Shown here: positions 1 through 10,380 of the stretch, piece by piece | Position numbering within the stretch: the stretch's first letter is position 1 | Layout of the letters: the number at the start of each line of letters is the position of its first letter | From: Phyto melanocephala | Taxonomy: Eukaryota > Arthropoda > Insecta > Diptera > Rhinophoridae | NCBI GenBank assembly: GCA_941918925.1 | Contig: OW799237.1 | Location: forward strand, 53,556,997-53,620,996 | Length of the DNA stretch: 64,000 bases | Direction: 5' to 3' | The notes under the pieces: generated by a model | Seen by the model: the letters and a program-made list of their open reading frames with translations, nothing else | Databases searched by the model: none | Told to the model about the DNA's origin: nothing | Program-made: the position numbers and the translations under genes

Positions 1-150
1 ATGGGATGTTTTTATATATGTATGTTTTGTATATGTATGTACGTATTTCATATGGGATGAATGGTGTCACAAACTACTGTTATTGCATGACTACACGTAG
101 TGAAGGGTATATAAGATTCGGCACGGCCGAATATAGCGCTCTTACTTGTT
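1..150 (+). mobile_element. Helitron (DINE-like) 3' end
   Basis: The sequence ends in a short perfect hairpin (ATTCGGC / GCCGAAT around a 3-base loop) followed by 'atagcgctcttacttgtt', preceded by 'agtgaagggtata'. The same terminus recurs at 16664 and 31132 and, inverted, at 15111, 31522, 36462 and 38830. A small 3' hairpin near the end is typical of Helitrons. The 5' part lies outside the window. Confidence 0.75.
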
Positions 151-1475
151 TTTTAAATAAAGATATCAATAGAGGTTAAGTGTTGCCAGTGTACGAAATT
201 TTTAACATAATTGGGATTGGAAATTTCGCAGATAACAATATAAATGCTAAAAATGTTTTTTGCTTTTAATTTAATTTATAATTATTATTTTATTTAATTT
301 ATTTTTATTTAGTTTTTTTTTTTTTTTTGATAACTGAGAAAATATTTTAGGTACTGATAAAATTAAATTTTTTTTAAATTCATATAAATCACATTAATTT
401 TAAAACTGATCTATATTAAAAAAATTATTAAGAAAGAAAACATTTTTAGATACAAGTATTACTTGTATATGATATTTCATTTCATTTAAGAAGAAACTTA
501 CATGCATATGTATTTTAAAGTATAATAAAGTAAATCATATGTGAATTTTTGAGAATGAATTGGAATTCAAAAACTGGGTATTAGGTATAAAAAAAAACTT
601 AGGTACAAACACAAAAACGTTGACACACCAACTTCAACTTCAAACGCGTATAATAAACTGAGCATACAAAAAAGTAATAAAACAATCGAGGATGCCACAA
701 AAAAATAAATTTCCTACCAAATTTGTTTAAACAATTTAAATAAATCTACCAAAACCTACCATTTTTCTTAAATTATTATTTCTAATTTAAAATAGTAAGT
801 TAAAAAATAAGTAAACTTTATATAATACAACTAGAAATAATAATATTCTTCCAAAACTTAAAGATATATACCAAGCCAACCAAGCCCCAAGTTATGCACA
901 AATAAAAAAAATCTATCGCACCAAAGTGGCATCCCTGCAAAAAATTCCATTCAATGCTAATTTCTTTTCTTGCTATCTACTCCCCCTATACATCTTTTGC
1001 TCTTTTTTTTTTGTTGAAAAGCCAAAGAAAAAAATTGTACATTATTTTTTTGAGTGAATGCATGATTTTAAAGTGGTGTATAGCTTTTTGTTTTTATTGC
1101 TGTGCTGTGTAGTGTACAGAAAAAATACGATCATATTTAAGTGAATGCAATTTTTTTTTATCATGTTTTTCTCAAGCACATTTACTTTCTTCATATGATG
1201 TGTGCTGTGTGATGAATTGTATCGCAGTATTAAGCTTAATTCACTGTTATTTAAAGCATTCATGAAGTAATGCAGGTCTTTAATACATACTTATATGGGT
1301 TAATCCTGTGTTACGATTATTCGCATGAAAATTTGTTTGTTAAGATTGACACAGCTGGCGTTCACATTAAAATATTTTCATGATATTTTTTGCAAAATGC
1401 AGTTTTTTGGGAGTACTTTAAAAGTTGTTTTAAACTTAAAGGTAAACTGTTTTTGAAAAAAAAGCTTAAAGTTCC
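151..1475. other. AT-rich repeat-derived sequence, no gene seen
   Basis: No coding signal is visible. The short open frame near 1042-1263 (minus) is low-complexity, stop-poor AT sequence. The whole stretch recurs at 16665-17987 as part of the duplication. Confidence 0.5.
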
Positions 1476-2730
1476 GTTACGGACGTTACAAAAAATGTAA
1501 GTCGATTTTGAGGCTCATGTGCATTTCCACATTTTTTAGCCAATTTTGCATAATAAACAAAAAAGTTCATATACAAAAAATTAAGTGGAATATATGACCA
1601 TAGCAATTCATCCAGCAAAGAAGGTTAAGTAGTCCCGTTAAACAAAAATCTTAATTTTTGTCTGTTACGGACGTTAAGTTACGGACGTTACACTTTTTCC
1701 ATTAAACCAAATTGTGTATATAAAAAACATTCATGTATTTTAAAATCTTTTTAACCTTGTAATTATTAATTTATAAGTTACAAATAATTATAGAATATTT
1801 AATTACTCTTATATTAGCTTATATTCATTTATTTATTTGTTTATTTAACTGTTTAACATTGTATCTTATGCCTAATAGACCCAGCTGTTCGAGCTACTTT
1901 TATAGTATTGTCATTGGAAAAGCCCGAAAAATAATGATATGATTTAAGAGCTGGAATATTTTTTACATTTATCCATGTTTTTGATGTTTCGTCAGATATA
2001 GTTTTGACATAATTTTTAGCAACGTAAATTAAGAAAACGCCATTTATATTTTTTTGCTACTTTGTGAAAATCTCGAGCGTTTTTTAAGATGAGATTTTTG
2101 GCTTTTACAAGTTGCCAAACTTTTCGCTTAACAACAGCACCAACACCGTCCACCGCTCCTTTTCCATGCGAAGTAGCAAAAAAATTCCTAATTTCGAACG
2201 GAAAATCCAGTACGTAAACATTACATGCGTCGGCGTACCGCCAAATATTTGAGGGGGGACATGGGGGTTGCTGTTTACAAAATGGTTATTAATTACTAAT
2301 TAATGATTTTTAGGAATTATTTTAGGTTTCATAAGAATTTGAATTTCATCTCAATTTAAGTTGCAGATTGTGAGATCGCATGTTATTTAAACACACTTTT
2401 TGTTACTTTGAGGTGAAGTTTTTCGGATTCTCGGCAACCTAGAGCAATTTTAAGCCCAAATTCAGATTCAGCAGATAAAAATTCATTATAAACACTTACT
2501 TCCACCTCATAGTATTAAAATAAAATATTTGGGTATTTTCATGCCGTTACGGACGTTACACACTTTGTCATATATATTTAAAAAAAAAAAGTGTAATAAA
2601 GGTATCTCTTTTTTTCCATTAGATTTAAGTGCATAAATAACTCTGTTTATAAAGCTAGTTTGGAAAACAAAATTATTAAAATTCATTCTGTTAAACTTAA
2701 AAAACCCTTTTATCCGTTACGGACGTTACA
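1476..2730 (+). repeat. Five dispersed direct copies of GTTACGGACGTTACA
   Basis: The 15-mer starts at 1476, 1678, 2546 and 2716. A variant ending in AAG starts at 1664 and abuts the 1678 copy, making a 14-bp tandem pair. All copies are in the same orientation and GC-richer than their surroundings, so chance is unlikely. They lie on both sides of a transposase-like pseudogene (1855-2255), which suggests transposase-binding sites or the ends of an unrecognised element. A related inverted half-match (GTAACGTCCGAAC) is at 21581-21593. Confidence 0.7.
1855..2255 (-). pseudogene. C-terminal fragment of a transposase-like protein with an HGKG motif
   Basis: Read on the minus strand, the frame from 2255 encodes a stretch with the motif F-F-A-T-S-H-G-K-G-A-V-D-G-V-G followed by V-V-K-R-K-V-W. 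A stop at 2016-2018 ends this frame. A one-base frameshift just before it lets the protein continue (A-K-N-Y-V-K-T-I-S-D...) to a stop at 1855. The SHGKGxxDGxGxxxKR signature occurs in a group of animal proteins of transposon character whose superfamily I cannot name with certainty. The N-terminal part is missing, and an AT-rich run precedes it. An almost identical copy is at 18367-18767. It is dead in both copies, sharing the same break, so it decayed before the duplication. Confidence 0.55.
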
Positions 2731-2773
2731 CACAGTGAATGGGTACACTGTTCAAATTGTTAATATACATATA

Positions 2774-3579
2774 CAGTATTTATCGCTTATATGCACGTCG
2801 GTTATAAGCATTTCTCGCTTTTATGCATCCAAGCCTGTGCAATTTCAGCTTGTAATTTAAAATAAACATAAAAATTTCGTCTATATTATATCGCTTTTAT
2901 GCATTTATCGCTTTTAAATTTTAATATAATTTGAATAAATTACAAAAGAAATTGTCTTTTATATGCATCATGAATAAATGCGTTCAAAAATGAGTGCTAA
3001 CAAACGAATATGCTTGTCTATAAGGCAAAAGCTTTCAATTATAAATGAAATTAAAGATTCTACTAAACAAGATATTCGTTGAAAGTATAGATGCTCAATC
3101 GACACCGTAAATCGTATTCTAAGAGACAGAATTTCTATTATTCAAAGAAGCAAAACATGCAATATATGTCGCAAAAAAAAAATCGAGTCGAAAATCAAAA
3201 AAAAAAAAGGATAAGGCATCGAAATGGTAGTGTCAAACAATATGCCAATGAAAAAGGCCAAACAATTTGACATTGCCCTGAACGAAAATTATTATCCTAC
3301 ACCTGGCGGGACTACTTTTCAAAGCATTGCCCTCATCAACACTCAATAGGAGTGGTTTTAAAATTTCTGGAATGACGTCATCAAAAGAACTTAAAACTTT
3401 ACTCCTTTCGTGCAATGTAACTGGTGACTATGCTTGCCATAGGTAAACCAAAACAGCCTCGATGTTTTAAAAATAAAAAAATTAAGTATTTTTCGCAAAA
3501 CAAGGCATGGATGACACAAGACGTTTGGACTGAAATAATGCTAGCTTTTGACGTTGACGTTCGAAATTTACCAGCATAT
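2774..3579 (+). mobile_element. pogo/Tigger-like element, 5' half only
   Basis: This copy has the 5' TIR (CAGTATTTATCGCTTATATGCA, preceded by TA) and a dead transposase from ATG 2990. The first 45 codons read as a pipsqueak/CENP-B type helix-turn-helix (S-I-R-Q-K-L-S-I-I-N-E-I-K), with an in-frame TGA after D-I-R. Further on, N-V-T-G-D and K-Q-G-M-D-D-T fragments match the region before the DDE core of pogo transposases, with frameshifts between them. The copy is cut at the duplication breakpoint; the complete version is at 19285-20990. Confidence 0.75.
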
Positions 3580-4186
3580 TTCTACTAAGCAGTGTTTGCT
3601 TTATTGAACTTTGTAGCTTTGTTTTTTAGGTATTGTTTTTGTTAAAAGAGGCATTGGGTACAGTGTGACACACAACTTTTTACCTATAGGCGCTTGACAT
3701 GCTTATATATGTATATATGTACATATTTATAAAATATAATATTTATATACGATACAGATATTTATATATATACATATGTATAAGCAAAATACAGTATGTT
3801 AAGAACACATTGTGTGTTGTTGAACTTATATGGCTGCTACTGTACATTATTTAATGTTAAGGTTATTTTCATACCACAAACAACAACAAATAAAAAGACG
3901 AAATTTTTTAAAAGAATTACATATTCGTTTTTGATTCTATTTTGCTTAGAATGAAATATATTTAATTTTTGAAAGGAATGAAATACGGCGAATTTAAAAA
4001 ATAAAATTGGTATTGCAAACGAATTAAATAAAAAAAATATATATATTTGATTTGAGAAAAAATAAAGTAACATAAAAATCCTAAATAGAATTTGTCTCAC
4101 AACTTTTATCTTTTTTAATTCAGAGCATAATTCAAAAAATGAGAAAAAAATGAAATTGGATTCGCAAACATAATTTTTTGCGTACT
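3580..4186. other. No gene seen; AT-rich
   Basis: The stretch contains TATA/CATA microsatellite-like runs near 3700-3785. The 87-residue minus-strand open frame at 3837-4100 is hydrophobic low-complexity sequence with no family resemblance. Confidence 0.4.
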
Positions 4187-4386
4187 ATGGTTACGACAGC
4201 CCGTTGACCAAGCCTTGATAGTTCCTTTCTACATTGGCCAACTAAATTAGATGTAGTAATGTACGACCTGAGTAACAAGAGTGCCGCCTGACTGTCGACA
4301 AATATACCAATACGCCCGTGGATATTCCTGTCATTCAGTACCTTACATCCCTCCCTGATAGCGAGTATTTCCGCCTGAAAAATTTG
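4187..4386 (-). pseudogene. RNase H domain fragment of a non-LTR retrotransposon
   Basis: The minus strand from 4386 reads without stops as Q-A-E-I-L-A-I-R-E-G-C-K-V-L, then I-G-I-F-V-D-S-Q-A-A-L-L-L-L. The Glu in QAEILAI and the Asp in VDSQAAL are positioned like two of the catalytic acids of the RNase H domain at the end of ORF2 in R1/LOA/I-type LINEs. Both ends are lost and no reverse transcriptase is nearby, so this is a relic of roughly 66 residues. Confidence 0.75.
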
Positions 4387-4609
4387 TTTTTGTTTTCAAC
4401 GTATTTGTACGAATGAAATTTCGCTTGGGTTTTCTTTCGACATCATCGAACAGGCAGTCAATGATCACAATTAAATATTAATCGTAACAGTGCCTCAAAT
4501 TTATGCACATATTGTGTAAATGAACTGTGAAAGTATGAACAAAAGTTTTGTATCAGCTTGTCGCAGAGTCCATTAAAAGCAGGTTGAATGACATTCACGA
4601 ACTCTATCT

Positions 4610-5215
4610 GTGTTTTTTAAAGTAAGTACATATATTCTCAATATGATAAACATAAACAAAGTTAGCATAATTTTTCGAACCACATCCTCTAAAATACAAA
4701 GAATTTATGATGAAATGCAACGCTTTTATCTTAAAAATTTAGATCATTTTATTAAACCAAATTACGTTTACATTAATTTTATTAATGAACTTGACTTGGA
4801 AAATAAATTATTTTGTTGACAAAACGAAGATATTTATTTGGATGTGTTTAAAAAAAAATTTCCAATCTAAAATAAAAAGAAAATGAAAAAAAATATAAAA
4901 TTACACTTCATTTTACATTCGAGTTGTGTAAGCAAATACTTAAAACGATTTGATTTTAACGATAATTATTTTAAAGAACTTTCATTTTATTGAAAGGTCA
5001 AGACTTTAAAATAATAGAAAAGTAACTTCTTTAACAGGCTTAATGCAAAACTTTTTAAATTTAATTGATAAGAATGATATTCAAAACCTAGAAGACGAGT
5101 TTAGAGAATTATGTCTTCTCCACTTTAACAAACATTTTACAACTATCGATAATCTAAGTTGTGAAGAATTTTGGTCAGAAGTCTCAAAAATAACTCGAGC
5201 CGACAAAATTTAAAT
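4610..5215 (+). pseudogene. hAT-like transposase fragments (ZBED5-like C-terminal half, tentative)
   Basis: Two plus-strand pieces look related. One (4610-4819) reads E-M-Q-R-F-Y-L-K-N-L-D-H-F and continues after a stop with N-E-D-I-Y-L-D-V-F. The second, from about 5039 to 5213, contains N-L-E-D-E-F-R-E-L and E-E-F-W-S-E-V, which resembles the segment before the C-terminal dimerisation region of hAT transposases of the ZBED5/FAM200 type. Stops and frameshifts separate the pieces. The assignment rests on pattern only; a diverged element of another type is possible. Confidence 0.35.
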
Positions 5216-5504
5216 AAACATTAACGAATATTTTCAGTTGTAAATTTAAATAAAACAAAATATAGAAATAGATTAGATATATAAGATATAAGGGTTTATT
5301 ATATTCAAAAGAATACTTAAAGTTAAATGATTGTTTATGCTATAATTTAAAAATAGATCAAGATATAACTAAAAATATGAAACCTATTCTGTATTATAAT
5401 AGTGATGATTCCTAAAATACTTTAATACATACATATTAGACTCCTGCATGAATGACATAAAATCGAAAAATTGTGCATTCATTTTCAAAATGAATCTTGC
5501 TTGC

Positions 5505-6761
5505 CATGGTTTGGGATTTCCCGGTCTTTTTACCTTCCCGGGAAGCGGGAATTAAAAAATCGTCTTCCCGGGAATTCCCGGGATTCCCGAAAATAATATT
5601 TCGTTTAAAATAAATAATGTTTGTTAACTTTAACATCACGATTTGGTTAATAATTCATTGTTTTAGTAGTAGTTTATTTTCCATTAGAGTCCTTATTGTG
5701 TCAGCATTACATCTTCTGGAAATATAAACTTAACCCAAATTATAAAAATAATTATTGCCATGTAAACAGATACTTTTTTTGGGCAACACTACTCCACTCG
5801 TTTAATACATGAGCAAACCACAAATTGTCACAAATTTGACTCGATATTGTTTTCACCATCGTATTTTTAACGGCGTTGTAATATTTTATTACAATGTTTT
5901 AAACATCAGTTTAATTTTAATGTCATATTTTTACTGAAAAAATTTTGACGAATAAAAGGACTTTGTGTAATTGTTCGAATAGATATTCCATCGACTGCTG
6001 CCAATTTTGAAACAATTTCTGGTAATGTTTGAGTGTCTAAAAAACTTTTAATGGTGGAATTATTTTTTTCACTTGGTGCAGGTGTTGAAGAATCGTTTTT
6101 AAATTTTATTTTATGAACCAAAAGAAGGTGCCGTATGAGACCACTAGTACTACCGCCCTTGAACATTAACCTTTTCGGGAAAATATTACATTGTGCTGGA
6201 AAATAGTTCCAGACTTCAGACATTTTGCTTGTAAACAAAGTGAATTTTATAAAAAAGTATTATTAGAAAAATTCAATCATAAATAAAAAAAATACACTTC
6301 CAAATTCTGTGACCAATTTTAAAAACAATATGTACATACGATTATATTTATAAAAATGTACCACGGAAACTACTGCTGGGTTTACGGTTGTTATAAAAAA
6401 CATTTATATACAAGAAAACAACTAATTGTGTATGTATATAATTAATTCACTTGAAATTTAAAAGCACTTATTAAAAATAATTTCAGAAAGTCGTTAACTT
6501 TGGCGTGAAATATTTTTGACCGACGATGTTTGTTTTTCTTTTCCATATTCGTATTTAAGAAAAGTGGTAAATACTTAACAAACAAAAAATGCTAACAAAT
6601 TAAAAAACTTACTTTTTATTTAAATATTCTTTAAAATTAAATATATTTCCTAATATACTACATATTTTTTATTTCCCGTTTTCCCGGGAATAAGAGCAAA
6701 ATTTTTCCAGGAATAATAAGTGGTTCATTCCCGCCCGGGAATTCCCGGTTCCCAAACCCTA
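5505..6761 (-). mobile_element. Deleted hAT element with CCCGGGAATTCCCGGG-rich termini
   Basis: The right end reads inwards (minus strand) as TAGGGTTTGGGAACCGGG and the left end as CATGGTTTGGGATTTCCC, forming imperfect inverted repeats with further CCCGGGAA motifs inside both ends. The length is 1.26 kb. It carries only the N-terminal part of a transposase. No matching 8-bp target duplication is visible, so one end may have been altered. A shorter relative is at 30619-31059. Confidence 0.7.
5906..6238 (-). pseudogene. hAT transposase N-terminus with BED zinc finger
   Basis: The 110-residue frame starts M-F-T-S-K-M-S-E-V-W-N-Y-F, followed by an incomplete BED finger (one Cys in C-N-I-F, then G-G-S-T-S-G-L-I-R-H-L and a His). 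The tail has the typical hAT segment A-V-D-G-I-S-I-R-T-I and S-P-F-I-R-Q-N-F. Autonomous hAT transposases have about 600 residues, so over 80 percent is missing. The first Cys pair of the finger appears degraded. It is not expected to be functional, except perhaps as a DNA-binding remnant. Confidence 0.72.
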
Positions 6762-7345
6762 CAGGTCACATATATTGGTGACATAGCTGCCAGATTTGAC
6801 GATTTATCGTCATTTTGACGATTTTACGTGCTAAAATTAAATGTTGACGATTTGACGATTTATGTTATGTTTTTGACGATTTTCAAGAATTCAAGTTTGC
6901 AACATTTTTCATTACTTTTATATTAACCTTAAACTATTTAAAAATAATTTGTAACGGTTTTTTATGTTATTAATAATAGAACAGAGTGAAAGAGATAAAT
7001 CTATCATTATTTAATGTGTTTGTGTGGATAATATTTTCCACTTTGTACATTTTTATCACTTTATATGCCACATTTTATCAACAGATACCTACAACACGAA
7101 CAAATATAAATTTGGAAACGCGGTTAAAACAATTTAAATTTTTTAAGTAAATTTATTTAAAAATAAGTGACAAAATAATATACTTAAATACTTTAAAAAA
7201 ATGGTAAGTTCTTTTTAATTATACAAGGTGGCGCAAAAGAAATCCTCCTATCAGAAAATGCTACAAATTTTGCAATTGGCCCCTAATGTCAGTTCTGTTT
7301 TGACATTTGTGTAGTAAACACATGCAAAATACACGTTAATAAACA

Positions 7346-8431
7346 ATGTTACGCTACACTGCTCCAGAACGCGGAATATTGGTGACTATTTATTTGACCA
7401 ATAATCGGTCGGTGACTTTGGCACAACGTGAATTTCGTCGCAGATTTCCTAGCCGTCCAACGCCTACTGGTGAAACACTGCGACGTTTAGCCGCTCGCCT
7501 CGAAGAGACTGGCACAACACGAGATGCTGCCAGGAGTGGCAGACCCCGGAGTAGCCGTTCTGCAGAGAATATTGCTGCTGTAGCTGAGGATGTCATGGAA
7601 GCGCCGTCGACATCGACCAGACGACGTGCCACGCAAATGGCTATCAGTCGACGGTCTTTACAGCGAATTTTGGTACAAGATTTGAAGATGTTTCCGTACA
7701 AAGTCCAGACGGTGCATCAGCTGTTAGCTGCTGACCGCCAATCGCGCCTACCATACGCTCAAGCCATCCTGAATCACCACCAAGAGGAAGTTGATTTTTC
7801 ACCAAAAATAATCATGAGTGATGAGGCCCATTTCCATCTTAGCGGGTACGTAAATAAACAAAATTTACGCTTCTGGGGCACTGAAAATCCGCGTGTAACC
7901 CACGAAGAGCCATTACTCCCGCTCAAAGTTACTGTATGGTGTGATGTTTTCGCTGGAGGAGTCATCGGACCTTTTTTCTTCGAAGACGTCGCGGGCCAAA
8001 CGGTTACTGTGAATGGTGAGCGCTACAGAGCAATGATCAACGAGTTCTTTTTGCCGCAACTTGATGAATTGGGATTGGAAAACATGTGGTTCCAACAGGA
8101 CGGTGCAACAGCACACACTGCACGTGCCACAACCGATATGCTGAAGGATGCATTTCCCGGGCGCCTAATCTCCCGTTTTGGCGATTTGAACTGGCCAGCA
8201 AGATCGCCTGATTTGACCGCTCCAGACTTCTTTTTGTGGGGCTTTTTGAAGTCGCGGGTTTATGTCAACAAGCCTCAGACTCTTGCAGCTCTTAAAGACA
8301 ATATCCGTCAAGAATGTGAGGACCTATCGCCGGAAGTTTTGGCCAAAGTGATGGAAAATGTCATAAAAAGGGCTCAAATGACAATCAACTGTGGCGTCGG
8401 CCATTTACATGCCATCATATTCTCGACTTGA
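7346..8431 (+). CDS. Mariner transposase, DD41D type, apparently intact
   Basis: The 361-codon frame from ATG 7346 to TGA has no interruption. Residues 1-110 form the paired helix-turn-helix DNA-binding region; S-G-R-P-R-S lies between the helices. The catalytic triad is visible: D in M-S-D-E-A-H-F (residue about 158), D in Q-Q-D-G-A-T-A-H and D in L-T-A-P-D-F-F-L-W. There are 41 residues between the last two, which places it with DD41D (rosa/visitor-like) rather than classical DD34D mariners. Codon use is GC-richer than the flanks. Intact frame plus intact TIRs suggest a recent arrival; the 5.7-kb insertion downstream of the stop may now block mobility but not expression. Confidence 0.9.
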   Translation: MLRYTAPERGILVTIYLTNNRSVTLAQREFRRRFPSRPTPTGETLRRLAARLEETGTTRDAARSGRPRSSRSAENIAAVAEDVMEAPSTSTRRRATQMAISRRSLQRILVQDLKMFPYKVQTVHQLLAADRQSRLPYAQAILNHHQEEVDFSPKIIMSDEAHFHLSGYVNKQNLRFWGTENPRVTHEEPLLPLKVTVWCDVFAGGVIGPFFFEDVAGQTVTVNGERYRAMINEFFLPQLDELGLENMWFQQDGATAHTARATTDMLKDAFPGRLISRFGDLNWPARSPDLTAPDFFLWGFLKSRVYVNKPQTLAALKDNIRQECEDLSPEVLAKVMENVIKRAQMTINCGVGHLHAIIFST

Positions 8432-8820
8432 TGTAAAAAAAAAAAAAAAATACCAAATAAAAATAGGGTACGTTCGTAAATGCAGTTGTTGCGCATTACT
8501 TGCGCATTAGTAAAGTTGAATGTTCATAAAAGCATCACCTATAAAAAACTTGGCATCACTCTCACACGTCAAAAGTTTTTTTATGCAGTGATGCCACAGT
8601 ACTGCAGCAAATATTGGCAATTTTTGCATCAGTTAATTTTCTGATGCAATAACAAGTGTATGGTAATAAATTTTGACAATACAATTTTTAATTTCAATTG
8701 TGCGCCGAATATTTATTTAATAGAAAGTGGAAGAGTAAGTAGAAGAAAATTAAACATTTTGTTTATAATTCTAAAGAAATTGTTCTTAGTTTTGACGACT
8801 TCAGTTTTAATATTCAAAAA

Positions 8821-9405
8821 TTGTTAATCCGGACAAGATTAGATCTTGAGTCTGAGTTCAAGGAGGGAAAAAAGAAGAAATCGTTTTTGTGGGGAAAAGT
8901 TATAACTAAAATAAAAGAAATAAAACCAGATTTTGAATTGTCCAGGGAGCAAGCTAGCAGAAAATTTCTAAATCTTCAAACAACATACAGACGAATCAAA
9001 AATCGAAACAACTCGACAGGAAGGAATGCAACATCGTGGGAGTTTTATGATTTGTTCGATGAAGTTTATGGAACAAAACACTCCATCAATCCGCCCTCAA
9101 AAAATTTGCAGTCATCACTTAATACAGTTGAAGAAATTGTAGAAGAAGGACAAGATGTCAATGCAAATGACTCAATTTGCTCGTTGGACAACTTGAGTGC
9201 TGAACTATCGTATCAAAAGAAAAAGAAACCAAGAGTAGCTAATGAAAATGACACATTGGATTTTTTAAAAAAAGAGGCTGAAAGAGATGAAGAAAGACAT
9301 AAAGAAGTTATGGAACTCGAAAGGCGTAAAATTGAAATGGAGCAAGAAAGAATAAAAACAATGATTGATTTGAAAAATGTTCTGGAAAAGATGCTAGAGA
9401 AGTAA
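8821..9405 (+). CDS. Harbinger accessory protein, Myb/SANT-like DNA-binding domain
   Basis: The frame encodes about 195 residues. The N-terminal 85 form a trihelix Myb/SANT-like domain with spaced Trp residues (F-L-W-G-K-V, A-T-S-W-E-F-Y), followed by an acidic linker and a long charged C-terminal helix (R-D-E-E-R-H-K-E...) that is probably a coiled coil. In Harbinger elements this partner protein brings the transposase into the nucleus and to the TIRs. No ATG opens the frame; a donor-like gtaagt at 8732 and an acceptor-like ttcttag near 8787 suggest that the start lies in an upstream exon I cannot define. The body of the frame is intact. Confidence 0.75.
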   Translation: MLIRTRLDLESEFKEGKKKKSFLWGKVITKIKEIKPDFELSREQASRKFLNLQTTYRRIKNRNNSTGRNATSWEFYDLFDEVYGTKHSINPPSKNLQSSLNTVEEIVEEGQDVNANDSICSLDNLSAELSYQKKKKPRVANENDTLDFLKKEAERDEERHKEVMELERRKIEMEQERIKTMIDLKNVLEKMLEK

Positions 9406-10263
9406 TATTTTACATTTCACAATCATGTAAGCATGTGGTCGCTGCATTGTAGAATTTATTTTCAAAACTTAATTGCTGTTTTCTTTATCTTTCAGGAATT
9501 CAAGTAGAACAAATTTAAACTCCGTCAATAACCTGAAATTAAATATTTTAATTTTTCGTATTTTATAAAAAATATTTACATATCGTTATTTCAATTTAGA
9601 AAAGGTGTTTCTTACAAATACAATTTTTTTAAGTTTGAGACATAATATAAGTATGAGTAGTTATAGTTCTAAAACTGTACATAAGCTGTTTTATATATTC
9701 GTTTTTATCAAGTTTTATGTCATAAACTTAAAAAATGTTATATGTTAGATACAAATATACAAAGGTACCAGATTTGAATTAACACAATTCTTTGATTTGC
9801 GACGACGGCGAAGCAAATGAGTGACAACCTGATAACAGTAGAACTGTTCATTTTTGTTTTTTTTATGTTAATAGTTATTTAAATATTATTTAGTTTGATA
9901 ACAGTTTTTCGCTTTTGTATTTATTTTTTTTTTAATTCAATAACATGCTTAATTTTCTAAAATTTAAATGACTTTTATTGTTTTACATATCTTTTATTAG
10001 TATTTTTGGTTTGGTTATTATTTAACGCTGCTTTATATAAACACTTGAATATGGCTTAAACCAAGAAAATTTTGCATGATTCTAATCCAAGCCAAAAATT
10101 ACTTATTCTAAATACATGTTTGGTTTAAGCAAAATGTTTCTTTATTTAAGAAAATTTTACTAAATAAGAACAAAATAATTAAAAATCAAGAAATTTTTGA
10201 CTTGGACGAGAATTTAGTTATCAGACACCAGCAGAATGTAATGCTAACCCAAGGATAGCTAAA

Positions 10264-10380
10264 CAGCCCAATTATGAATAGATATTCCCCGGAAGTTTTT
10301 TCCCTTTTCCCAATTGAATTTAAATAAAAAATGAGAGAAGCGAAAAAACTCCCGGGGAATTTGTATTCATAATTGGGCTG
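10264..10380. mobile_element. 117-bp palindromic MITE inside Harbinger
   Basis: Nearly the whole element is two inverted arms of about 45 bp, each starting CAGCCCAATTATGAATA and including a TTCCCCGG-type core, with a short AT-rich centre. The CAG terminus resembles hAT, but no clear target duplication is visible. It lies in the non-coding space between the two Harbinger genes. Confidence 0.7.

Larger units (their letters stand above)
1..3579. repeat. Proximal duplication, copy 1
   Basis: This stretch is repeated almost base for base at 16515-20089. The offset drifts only from 16514 to 16510, so just a few single-base indels separate the copies, and substitutions are rare. Both copies share a Helitron 3' end, a broken transposase-like gene, five GTTACGGACGTTACA motifs and the start of a pogo-like element. 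Similarity stops abruptly after 'ccagcatat' at 3579; copy 2 continues with the rest of the pogo element. The left edge lies outside the window. A recent duplication is likely; an assembly artefact from two haplotypes is the alternative. Confidence 0.93.

Noticed and set aside
7390..8116. Minus-strand open frames in the mariner gene
   Set aside because: They are shadows of the intact plus-strand transposase.
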